This document shows positions 33,871 through 46,100 of a stretch of DNA of 64,000 bases, piece after piece. Within the stretch, counting starts at the first letter, position 1. The number at the start of each line of letters is the position of its first letter. The stretch is from NCBI GenBank assembly GCA_000469685.2, contig LS997565.1, positions 27,710,645 through 27,774,644 on the forward strand. Direction: 5' to 3'. Position numbers and translations under genes: made by a program. The notes under the pieces were generated by a model, which was not told where the DNA came from, did no database searches, and saw nothing but the letters and a program-made list of their open reading frames with translations. This DNA is from Haemonchus contortus (taxonomy: Eukaryota; Nematoda; Chromadorea; Rhabditida; Trichostrongylidae).

Positions 33871-34100
33871 ATGATCATCATCACAAACGAGACACATCCG
33901 CAATGCAACGACGTCTACCCGGTGAGCCGACTCGTTTTGGCAGCTCCTGGTTGGCAATTTATCGCTTTGACGAAGTTTCAGGCACCTTCAGTAAACAAGC
34001 TTGTTATCACGTTGCAGCTGACGCTGATTATAATCGGCATAATCAGCAATCTTGGTCTGCTAATGCAGTTTTCCGGACGTGCGAAACTCGGCACTGCAAG
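33871..34100 (+). CDS. Gene B exon 1 (N-terminus and TM1)
   Basis: Begins MIIITNETHPQCND and carries TM1. The donor GCAAG|GTCCAA is poor, but the phase (ends AG) and the content (loop KLGTAS then TM2) fit exon 2 exactly, so I accept it. Intron 1 is 9.4 kb and packed with transposons. Confidence 0.6.
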
Positions 34101-37100
34101 GTCCAACACCTTTTATCTTCGGTTCAGACCATTAAGAACTTTACTCATATTCCCAATTTGCCGAGAAGTTCACGATTCTAATGGACTTATGTCATTTGCT
34201 CCAGGGAAATGATGACTGCGTTGAACGGACTACTACCCGAGGGAAACGTGACTCGCATAAAACTGTAGGGAGAGTTTTAGGCAAAACTGGTTCCCGAACG
34301 CACACATTAGGAATAGTGCTCACTTACATCCTACTTTATATAATTCGCTAAGTGTGTCTGTTGGTGTGTCGGTGTGTTTGTGTGTGTGTTTGTGTGTGTG
34401 TTTGTGTGTGTGTCGGTGTGTGTGTTGGACCGGAAATTCATAACTCCTGTCTCCGTGGACCTAGAGCGTTCAAAATTGGTAGGAGTAAGGGGGACAGGAT
34501 GGGAACACCTTTGGTAAGTGGCAGGACCGGACTCCGTTCACAGGGAGCGCGGCGTGCGCGTTAGAAACTTTCGGCCGCAAATTCATAACTCATGTCCCCG
34601 TGGACCTAGAGCGTTCATATTTGGTAGGAGTAGGGGAGACAGGATGGGAAAACCTTTGGTAAGTGACAGGACCGGACTCCGTTCACAGGGAGCGCGGCGT
34701 GCGCGTTAGAAACTTTAGGCCGCAAATTCATAACTCCTGTCCCCGTAGACCTAGAACTTTCAAACTTGGTAGGAGCACAGGCGAAAGGACGGGAACACTT
34801 ATGGTGAGTGGCAGGACCGGAATCCGTGCACAGGGGTGGGGTCCTGCGCCGCAATAGTCAATTTGGCCCTAGGGCATTCAAACTCGGCAGGAGAAGAGGC
34901 TGCAGGATGGGAACATTTATCGTAGGTGGGAGGATCGGATCCCGCTTATAGAAGGCGAAGTTTGCGCCAAAACTTTCAGTTTGCCTCTAGGGCGTTCAAA
35001 CTTGGTAGGAAGCAGTATGGGAACATATACGGTGTGTAGTAGGGCCGGACTACGCCCCCAAGGAAGAGGATTTCGTGAAATAAATGAATGGAAATCCACA
35101 ATTCCTGATCCCGTGGACTTGGAGAGCAATCAATAGGAGGGGCAGGATGGGACACTGACAATAGAAAAGACCTTAGAGAAGAAGATCCACACGCCATTAG
35201 GTTGTGAGATTATTGATTATTGTGATGTGATTGAATTTGGTTCACTTCTTGCTATTAGATTACGATCGCTACCCAGCAGAGTTTGCGAACAAGTGGAAGA
35301 TCACGGTTTCTCTTCGCTTTGATATCATTCTTAGCAAAATTCATCCGACCGGTAACAATGTTGGATTCACATTTAATGATGTATCCATAGAGAAAAGGAG
35401 GTACATTTTCGAAGGCATTTGATAGTCTATACTCTCGCTCAGCGAAAAAGCGAGATAACATCTTAGAAAAGGGAAATTTCATTAATTCGATATTTTTCGG
35501 GCAAAGTCCCTCTGCCCCAAGAAGGAGGAGAGCCCTTGATGATGGCATTGAGGAACATTGATGTAGCTAGCATAGTAGCCTCAGCCGCGATGAAGTCTCT
35601 GAATACTTTTTTTCTCTGAATAATCGCCTTCGTGATAATAAACGAAGTCCTTCCGGACACAGCGAGACTGGCTCACAGAAAAAATCGCTCCCAATTCGGA
35701 GCTAATACTGAGGGTGTAGAGCTTTCAAAGCAAAAGGAGAATCCCAAGTGTTGTTTACGCATAGCAAATTTCTCACAGGAAGAAGGAACGCCCGGCGTAG
35801 CCGGGCGAACCCATAAGAAGGAGGGAAGCCTGGCGTTAGCCGGGCGGCCCGACTGGTACTTAAATAAAAGCTTACTTCGCGGTTTCCACAACTACTCCAA
35901 CTGCCAAAGTTTTACATTATACAATTTAAGACCAAAGAAAACCGGTCAGTTCATTCTTCTTTAGTCATTAACGATTACAGTGATATACGGCTTTATTATT
36001 ACTGGACGCTCCATATTTTCTACTCTTCAACTCTTGTTGAATAATTTATTTTTACATTTGTATTCGTTATATATTAAACGTTTTATTCTACTGTTCAATT
36101 ATCCCTTACCCTTCTTTTCAGTCCGAAGTGAGAATATTGACGAGTTGGCTTTCGTCTAGGATGGGTGCGGAGGAGCGGAGACTGAACTACATTTTTGATT
36201 TTTTACCCTTAACTCATATAAACTTAATACTGTTGATGATTGAATTCTTCATCTTACATTTTTTTCTAGCGCGACAGGCAGCGCGACCTAACTATTATTT
36301 TTGAAGAGCACACTCTCTTGCCGCAAGAAGTCAACCATTCAAAAATGTACAAAGGTTCAACGAAAAGAACAATGATATGTACGCTTGATTCGTTCGGTTT
36401 GTGAACACGATCCTCATATTCAGCAGATAGTGGGAGTCAAGAAAGAAAGAGTGACCCAGAGCCCCCTTTTTATTTTGATTCATGAACTGGGTAGAAGTAG
36501 GACGAGGATTTCATCTTCGAGTTATATGGTTGTTTCCGGAAGTCCTGTGAAACACCCCATTGCAACTAACTCATTTCCGACAAGCGAAGATAAATCCGTA
36601 GGCCATTCTGGTGGTTATATGTCGGTATCGGTAGTAGTTCAACTGAAAGGTTGAATAAGAACTTTTTCGAACTTGGAGACTGAGACGTGATTAGCAGTAA
36701 AATTCCGTTTCAGTGCGTCAAACATTAAATGGCCTTCAGTAAGCGAACATTCATGGGGTTACAGGTGCATTCACACCGCGCAGCAGATTTAGTACGACTG
36801 TGATGAGAATAAGTAGCAGTTTATTGATACGTTGGTATTCATAGATCAGTCCAGTCGTTGGCCGAACCTGGAAGGGGTCGGGTTCATGGGTAACATCCGG
36901 GGAAAGCGAGGAGACCATGAAGGCGACAGACGCAGCCCTGGCGCTTGTGGCGATCGAACTTCCTTCTCCTCTATGTTGCCGTGCGCGAGCCTTAAGTACT
37001 GATCATCGGATGAATCGCTCTCTGCCCTCTCATCCCCTACTCCTCAGTCACGTTTACTTGCCCAACCAGGACTCCATGATGAATGAACAATGAAGACGAA

Positions 37101-40100
37101 CATGGGAGTTCATCTGAATTCCCTTCACTTTTGCCTATTTACATCTCTTACAACGGTGGAGCTCCTGCTATGCTGCCGAAGTCTTTACGATTGGAAACGA
37201 ATGTCCGTGATGATAAAAATTGATCCTAAGAAATCATTACCCTCTTTACATATAAAGCAATGACCTGGCGTGTCGGTTTGTATATATGTGAGTTGCTCAT
37301 TCGCAAAACTCCACGATTATGACAAAGACCTTCGTCCAGCTGACGCCCAACTCTTCTCTTTTACTGTTATGCTTTAAATGTCTGACGGAGAGTTAACATT
37401 ACTCCTTCACTGTTCTTCTCGAGAAGAAAGTAGTTGGTGCTGCCCCAAAATCTAATAGTAGTACAAATCGACAACGGTCAGGATCGATTCCCAACATAGC
37501 TCGTTAGATTCCCATCCAACCAACATCTCTTCAATTATCTTCGAGTTTGAACATGGTACGACTAAAGAAAACGACGCTGAAATCAACTGTTTAGTTGCAC
37601 AATAGATGATATAGGAAATCGGTATATCGCCGAATATTCCGCCAATGTGAATTCTACTTCATTTGTACGACTTTGAATTCATCCTCTCTCTAGGTTCAAG
37701 AGGGCAGGGGTTATGAATTTTTGTTCACGCAGGCACACACATCCTGCATCCTGCACCCTCACACGCTTTAGCGCGTTGTGAGCCGGATGGCCCGGCAGGT
37801 GCCAGCCTCTCTAACTACTGCGAAATTGAAATGCTACCTCTCTGAACACGAAATTCGATAGGTACCCCAATCTTGGCAAAGCATTGCAAAAGGCTCAGCA
37901 TAAACAGAGCAGTGCAAGTATTCAGTAGGTGCAGATGCCAAGCTTGTAACCATAAGACCTTGTTAGAGGTCTTTGCATCTTGTAGACGGTTGATAACTGT
38001 ATCATGGCAACAAACCGTATAAATCAGGTGACGGATAGGGAGGGGGGGGGGGGAATAAATCTGCTCAGAGCTGCAGATGAATTTAGGGGATGGACTTTCT
38101 GTTTCTGCTGTGCTGGTCTATATACCTTCTGTATCTTGCAAGTGTATCTACGCATACGTGTGTAGACAATCTGCGGATGTAGTTGGTATCTTGCCCATCG
38201 ATATTACATCCGAGTGGCTGGGAAGAATCTGGGAGGTCTCCAGAAACAAAGAATTGCACCCATTTCGGGGTAGCTTCCCTAGTATCCGGGAGTCAACCCA
38301 GCGTCCACGTTACAGCCTGGCAAGCTAGTCGACGGGTGCCCTCCCCCCCCCCTAAAACAGTGAATAGGCCTCATTCTTCTCAGCCGGAGGGAACCTCCAA
38401 TACGGCAGCTTTGGGTAGGGCCGCTCAGGAGAAGCTGGTATATATACTGCTATATGCTGCTGCAGGCCAAAACAGCTGCCCAAAGTAAAAGAACTAAAAA
38501 TGTCAACTTCAAGACTGATCCTAGAAGGACAGCTGTGCTCCATCGGCATGAAGAGAACAGGATAGAAAGTTGTCCGACTTCATTATGTCGACCCACGTTA
38601 TTCATGGTGACTCGCAGTTTCAAAAACACTCCCATTTGCGATGGACATGGGAGTCACCTGGTGGAGAGTGCCATAATAAAATAGACCACATCATCTTTAG
38701 TCGGAGGATTTGCCTAAATGATGTCGCTGTTGTTTTGAAGTCCTACACGAGATCAGGCCATCGCTTCCTCCTCAATGGATTCTGTTTCTCAGGGCGTGGA
38801 GAAGGAGCTATGAAGTGTAGAAGATGAAGCTCCAAGGCCTTCATCAACTGGGATCACTTCGTTTTCCCACGAAGAAAACGATCGAAGTGCGAGCAAGCTC
38901 GCGCTAAGGAGAGAGCCTTCGAGTGGCCGAGGATCGATTCTTTTCTAGGTATCTCGAGTTGCTTCAACAGGGCAACGATGGCGCGGTTGGGAAGACGACG
39001 GACTGTTAGGCGTGACACGAAGGTTCGAATCCTCGGTGAATGCGTTTTTTTTCACAAAAAGTGTCTTGACGGAGCACCAGAAATGCTAATACAGGTAATT
39101 TTTTCGTCGGCTCCAGGGACAGAATAGGGAGGGAAGCACATAGACCCTCCTGCTCCCGGCACTCAAGATGTGGTCAAGAAACCCAGCAGCTCCATGCACT
39201 TTCAAATGGGGGTGTCAGATGACTCGTCAGGGCATAGCGCTTTCGGATGAAGTAATGCCACTCTATGGGTAGAAGTGAGCTGGTCAATTCAGCTGTCATT
39301 TTTATGCAAAAATGCCATCGAAACAATAGGTGAGCATTTCATGAACAGATATGATAGGCCAACACGAAGTGTTTGAAGCAGAGAAGCTTCTCACAATGTG
39401 AGCAACGCGTGATAGAAACTCCATCACACCCGTAACTCTCACAGTTCCCGTTTAGGTGAGATGGGAAACAATACCTACAGGAGTTTCAAAATCTCCCAGG
39501 TCCCTAGCCAGGTACCTTGATGCAAACCATGAGTAAGAAAGAAACTTTTTGAATCTAGGTGCACTAAACAAGGAGTACACTAACGAATAGGCCGAATTAT
39601 GGAGTTGCGGTTGCTAACGTGGAAGTCCAGATCATGAACAATTATTAAAGAGACAGTACGCTTATAAATACATGGCTCATGTAGTAAGAAAATATATACA
39701 TCGAGAGGCCCAATTGAGAAGTTGCGTCAGGTGGAATGTTGAGTGTTGATAGTTGGCAAAGCACCCCGAATCGCTTCATCGTCCTTGAACAAGCACCATG
39801 AGTCGACGCCAGCAGGATTGAAGGCAAATCTGTTGATGCAACGCACGTTCTAACCCAATCAAGCATAAATTCCTTGCTCATCAATTGGGCTGCATTGTGA
39901 CCTTGAGTGCCGGGAGCAAAAGGGTTCTATTTGCACCACTCCCTATTCTGTCCGTGGAGCCAAAGAAAAAATAACCCGTATTAGCATTTCTAGTGCTCCG
40001 TGAATTCACCAAGGATTCGAAGCTTCAGGCACGCCTAACAGTCCTTCGTCTTCCTGACTGCGCCATCGATGCACGTTTGGTGCTGGTTGGTTCTCATGTA

Positions 40101-43100
40101 AAAGCAAAAAAATGACATGACGCCTGGGGAAAGAGGTTTCATAACTTTGTTCCTAGAATCGTTTCGCAGTTTTGGAACCCAGATTTGAGATCAGCGTTGG
40201 CGTTGGCCCAGGCTACCTCCGTCGGTATACATCTCATCGTAAATGGCCACTGCGACCTGGTATCCTTTCCTTGTTAGAGGGTTCAGTACAATCGATCATA
40301 TCAATACTCCTACAAGACACACTGAAGTATAGCGGGAGTACAAAACGCAGTCATGTCTCACTTTCATCATTTGAAGGTCTTTTATACTGTCGAGAGAGAA
40401 GCGACAATTGGAGCTCCGAACAACCAGGGTGTTCCTATTCGATACATGAGAATGCTTCGTGAGCTTTACGACAGCTTCACGACCAGGATTTCGCCATTCT
40501 ATAAGGAAGTCATTATAAACTGAATAAAGGGGTCCGGCAAAGCGATACTTTTTTCCAAACTTTTCAGTGCCGCTGTCGAGAACGTCATGCGTCACATGCT
40601 CATGAGAAACGGATTGGTATCAGATGCTCCTTCAGTTGAACGGAACGAATACTTCTGAATGCTCTAGCTACGTGTATCCAGGTTGGGAAATCAACATGTT
40701 GGACACCTAGCTCCAGAGCTAAGCAGAAAAAAAGACGCGCCGTGAGGGGAGCATTTAAGAATATCGAGGAAGTAGTGAAGATGACAAAGAACATCTGGCT
40801 CCGCGCTCACCGTTTCGACACTTCTGTCCTTCCTGCTTTGACGTATGCCTCTACTACTTGAGACTTGGGCCCTATCCTAGCAGGATAAACATGCTGTCAA
40901 CGTTACTCAACGTGTTCTGGAAAGGACCATGCTCAAAGTTTCTTCATAGAAGCAAGTGCAGAGGGGGATCCGGGGTTCCAAGCTCCGTCATCAAACAAAA
41001 AACAGGGATGTCGCTGCTTACGTCAAGAAATCAAAGATGGGTTGGTCACTTATGAGATATAGAGACTAACCGCCGGACCAGGGCGTTTACTGACTGGATC
41101 CCTCAAAACATCAAGCGAGCACCAGGAGTGCCGCTATCGCGAGGGTCTGACTTCTTCATGAAAGCTTTACGCATTGTGTCTTCGAAGCGAGGACGGTTCA
41201 CTGAACCACTCTCTCTCGCGACAGGGACGAGTGGAGAAGTTACTGGCGCACGCTCAAGGAAAACGATGATCAACGGAACGAAGGTGACACAGGCGAAACT
41301 GCTCTTCGTGAATTGTGCGGTTTTTATGGTGCTATAATTATAGTAATAGTAAACCTGACACTTATTTGATGCGATGCGTGGGGAATTTCAGAAACATTAG
41401 TCAAGGCAATTTTGAAAAACGCAAACCCTGGCATGATAGTAAAGTACCGGAAAAAGGTGAATTAGGATTTCTTGAAGAAAGGAATGAAAAATGGAATCAG
41501 GAGATATTTCGTAACAGCAAATTTCGTAACAGCAGAAGCAGAATTCACCTCATAAGTCAAATGAATTTAGGCGGAACTTGCGATGGTGATGCTTAACAAA
41601 CTATATTGCTTTATCTAACACGCTATATAATTCTTTGGGTGTATTTTTTGTCTGGAAATTGAGCGGGAGTTCATGACTAATACTCCTAGACCTTACTGGC
41701 TCGAGAGATACTGAAGGCATGGGGGAATCCATTAAGGTGGGAGGTAGGAAATGATAACAGCTGACATGGTGCCTCAGAAATCGCGCTGTTCGCATCAACC
41801 TCGACCATACTACGCTGATAGGTGGTGTGGGATATGGCGGAGTCGTAGATGAGAACTTGACGATACTACTTGAGAAGGTACTCTCCTGTTTTCGTGATTA
41901 CGATGCAGTCTAACAAATTTCAGTGAGTGAGAGCGAACCTGGATCTTCAAAAAGTCTTAAAAAACACATCAATAATGTCATCACGGACTGCGATCCAAAT
42001 GAAATTGGGAAGGAGAGATATAAGAATTTCCGAGAACTACTCATCTAATGGAGAACGCGTTAGCGACCGGACGATCACTTCTGAAAGTCACTCGAGAGTA
42101 CCTATCTGAATAAAAGCGTGGTCCTCCGGTCCAACGGTCATCACAAAATCATTTGCATCACGTTCCGTCCCATTTCTCATCGTTTTTCCTAAACGTGCCA
42201 TTGTCTATCAGTCTCTGTCGCGAGCCAGAGTAGTTCTACTCTCTCGAGGGGCACAAGGCATACCATTCCTTCGTTCATGGCTTTATTGAAGAAGTCTGAC
42301 CATAATACTGGCAGCATCATGGTATACATTTAACCTCCCAGGAGATCCAGTCAGTAAGTTCTCCGATCCAATAGCCATCACAAATCACATGTCGTGTCGG
42401 GCCCACTCGTTCTTCTATTTCTTGGCGTATGCAACGGTGTTCGTTCGTTCACAGGGCTCCCAACTCTGGATTCCACTCGCATTTGAATGTATCGGGTAAC
42501 CCCCGGCGTCGTCTTCTACACAGCGCCCTTTGAATATACTGCTTGCTCATCCTTCATTCGTAGAGCATGAGTCTCGAGACGCGTTTTGAAGCAGAATGGA
42601 CTGCAGTGCCAAGAATGTAAGCGATAAGCATGCTCGATGTTTACTAAGCTTCGGACCTTTTTCGTTTATTATTATAACCAGTAACCTGCTCTAGAACATA
42701 TAGAGTTGTTAGTATCGCTAAGCGTTAAAGACACCGTTCACGATGAGAACGATTTCTGAGATGTTCTCCGGGCTGAATCTGTAATCCTCATCATTATTCA
42801 GCCCTAAGTCGCCGAATTTTCTCGCTTCCGCGGCATCGTTGCACTTTTCATCATCAACACTTCCGCTCTTCAACTCGATGATGGTGCTTCACCGCTCTTC
42901 ACCTCGAAGGTGGTGCCTCGAAATGGTCGTAAGCCGTGCCTTTGGATGAGCTTTGGGAACCACTTCTTCTATCATGAGTATCGGCGAATTCAACCTCAAA
43001 GTCAGCGCTACTACACAATACCACATCTCCTGCTAAGACTCACAAGGACACGCCTTGACAATGGTTTCATTATTTTTGCTCATTCATGTGCACCTCCACT

Positions 43101-46100
43101 TTGCTTGTGAAACACTTTTTTGTTATATTCAAACGCACTAGAAACCCGCTAAGAAGTCATATGGCTCTCCTAATCATTACCCTTTTCCACTGACTAACCC
43201 CTAACTTCTTCATAAATTTGCCATCTACGGTATGCAGTTATTCGACCCTTCTACTACTGGGAGGCTCTAACTTTTCTACCGAATAATATTCGTAAGTCTT
43301 AGCACCTAGGATTGTTCTGCAAAATTGAAAGGGTACCTCACCACGACTAGTTGTAAAAATGTCTCGATGTGTGTAGGAACGAGAGAATGAAATCATCCTA
43401 TGTCAAATGCCTGTCGGCGCTTCGAGAATTTATTACTTTGCAGAGTGACGTTTATAATTCTGCGAAACAATATTCTTGGAGTTGAACCAGAAGATTCTTC
43501 ATAATTATACAGCTTTTCATTTCAGTTTCACATATATTCGCATAATCGCCATCGTACAGTTTGTGTTTTTCATCGTGCCGTTTCCTCTGAAGATCCTCAC
43601 CGAGCACTATCAGCGCGGTCAGACATGGATTGCAGCCAACTTCTTGCCTGTTGTCATCGGGCTCTTTCACTTCGCTATTTCGTCGCTATGCCTTTGTGTT
43701 GCTTTCCGATTGCAACTCTTGCTCAATTACGTTAGGGTAAGTTTTCCACTTATTTAGTTAACCAATTCTGTGTTCAAGTTAGAACTGATCGTGGAAATTA
43801 TCTTAATTTACAACCGAGTAAGCAGATGCCAAGAAATCTCAGAGATCTGGACGTCTAAGTCAGTGGGATGGAAGGTTGTGGCATTCACTAGGCAACTAGC
43901 CGCATTTGCTGATCTGTTTGACTTCTGATCTACAAAATCTATTTCACGCAGGAGCCCGGATTATGGGTTCACGTCTGAAACCCTCAGATCCCGAATATTC
44001 GATAAACAGGGGAATGTTCAGTGATCGACAGAGACCGTATCCCCTAGATAGTTCTTTGTTACATTCCCACTGAAAAAGGCCATAGATTCTGCTGAAACTT
44101 CAGCCATCGATAAAGTTCGTTCAGTAGCAATCTCAACGGCTCAGTTGACAGTAGTGTTATACAGAGGGTGAATTGGCATTATACACAAGAGAATAGATAG
44201 AATAGATAAGAGATATACAGAGAGAATTAATTATGGAGTATGATAAAGTTTGCCCGTTTTGATTGTTGTGGCCAGACTATTTGATGTTATTGTACAGTGA
44301 GCCACTTCAAAATTGTTGGTTTTTACTATTCTGGGGAGGGAGGACCCCAAGTAGTTTCCAGGCCTTCTTCGAACCCGACCAGGATCAGGCTGCTAGGCAT
44401 TGACAGCGACTGCCTTGTTACAGTCAAGGGTTCTCTATGTACTATGCGCTGCTATAAAGAGGAAACCAGGAACCGTGAAACTGAAGCATAGATAAGGATT
44501 CCAGCAGCGAGGTAGCTTGCAGAAGCTTCTCATGTCATTTTCAAAGGGAACGCTCGCTGAATTTCATGTCCATTTATGGGCGCAGTAAGCGTTGAACCGT
44601 TTTGATTTGGATTCTATCATCCCTGATAACTTTACCCCATCAAGCAGCTGAAGTTGTTCCTCCGGGAACACAGTTTCACATGTTAAAACCTTTATAATGA
44701 TAATGCCATTAAAGCAGAATCTCTAGATGAACAAAAAAACGAAATCTTTATAGTTCCCAATAAGAGAATTGAGAAAGGGGCTCCCGGAGAGAAACAGACA
44801 CCCTCTAAGGCTGTATTTGAAACAACCGGTATTTTTGAAACTTTGTCACTCGGTTTAGTTTAGCGTTCAAGACGATGGAATTCGCTGGCCTGGGTGGCTT
44901 GGCGTAAGATCTGCTGGATTCTGCCTTTCGGTGTGATCGTCAATGTATCGCTCTGCTTCGAGTACAATCTTGACTACGATTTTTGTGTGATCGGGTGAGT
45001 TTTACTAATTACGCTTCTTACTCTTTTTTCATACAATACTGCTCCTAATTTTTATTCAGCCGAGGGTTGCGACGGATTAATCCGTCGCAAACCGTCGCAT
45101 CGCCATAACTCTTGCTAAAGTGCTCCGATCAAGTTGAAAGTATGATCAGCTGGAGGCTCTACTCGTGAAGAGTCCAAATATATAATAATCTCGATTCTCC
45201 CGATTTTCTTCGTTTCCTGTTTTCAAAGGACCTGAATCGTGCTAAAGCTGAGGAGAGCATAGAACCCTGATAATTTTGATACCCTTCATGGCATAATTTG
45301 AACACTTTCAGCTTAGTGCAGCGGTGAAAGCAAATTACCAGGTTTTTAGACGTTTGTTGTTACTTTCAGCCACGTAATTCGTACGGCGACCATATGGAAC
45401 CCTGTCATGCCATGAATTTATATGTAAGTTCTTCAATTTTGCAGCATCATTTTCATGGAGGTCAATGAGTGAGTGTTCAGCACCTGAGGTGCTTCATGCA
45501 GATATAGCATAACCTTAAAATCTTCATTTGAATAGAAATCTTCATTCTGGGTTTTCCATATTATATATTATTATATGTATATTATGTTATTATTATATAT
45601 ATGTTCGAATTGTGATAAATGTGTGGTAAATTGTGAGTGAATCATGTCGCAACATGGCCTGACAGGTCAGAAATCAATCGGCCTTCGTCTACTGTTACCG
45701 TAGCCAGCCTAGACCACTATTGAATGGTTGGTTGAAATGTTCCCAAGTTGAGGCGACCAGTGGCGCAGCGGGATTGTGGGCTTCTCATGTCTGCACCCGA
45801 CCTGGATTCCATTAGGTTCGGATCCCCTGCCGTGCACAGCGCTCGCAAATGTTGAAACAACAAAGCTGGCAAGTAATGAATGCTTCTCTGTGCTAATTTG
45901 GACGGTGTTCAGTGTCAGTGCCCCTCATTTCCCGTCAAATGGGACTTTGAACAAGCGAAAATTTGTAAGCGATTCAAGCGATCAACTCAACTTGATATAC
46001 ACAGTCAAACAGTGTTTATCATGGCGTGGTCGTTTCACTCTGCCAGCTGCATACCAATATGTGTCAACAGGCGCACTCTTGAATGGACTCGGCAAAAGCG

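Noticed and set aside
36121..36302. Open segment after TTCTTTTCAG with a hydrophobic run
   Set aside because: It has a good acceptor but its phase does not fit receptor exons 1 and 2, and exon 1 joins exon 2 directly within a continuous TM1-loop-TM2 sequence.
38979..39032. Possible tRNA gene (A box TGGCGCGGTTGGG, B box GGTTCGAATCC)
   Set aside because: Spacing is tRNA-like but I could not pair a full cloverleaf or acceptor stem, and an inverted copy lies 0.9 kb away, so it is a repeat.
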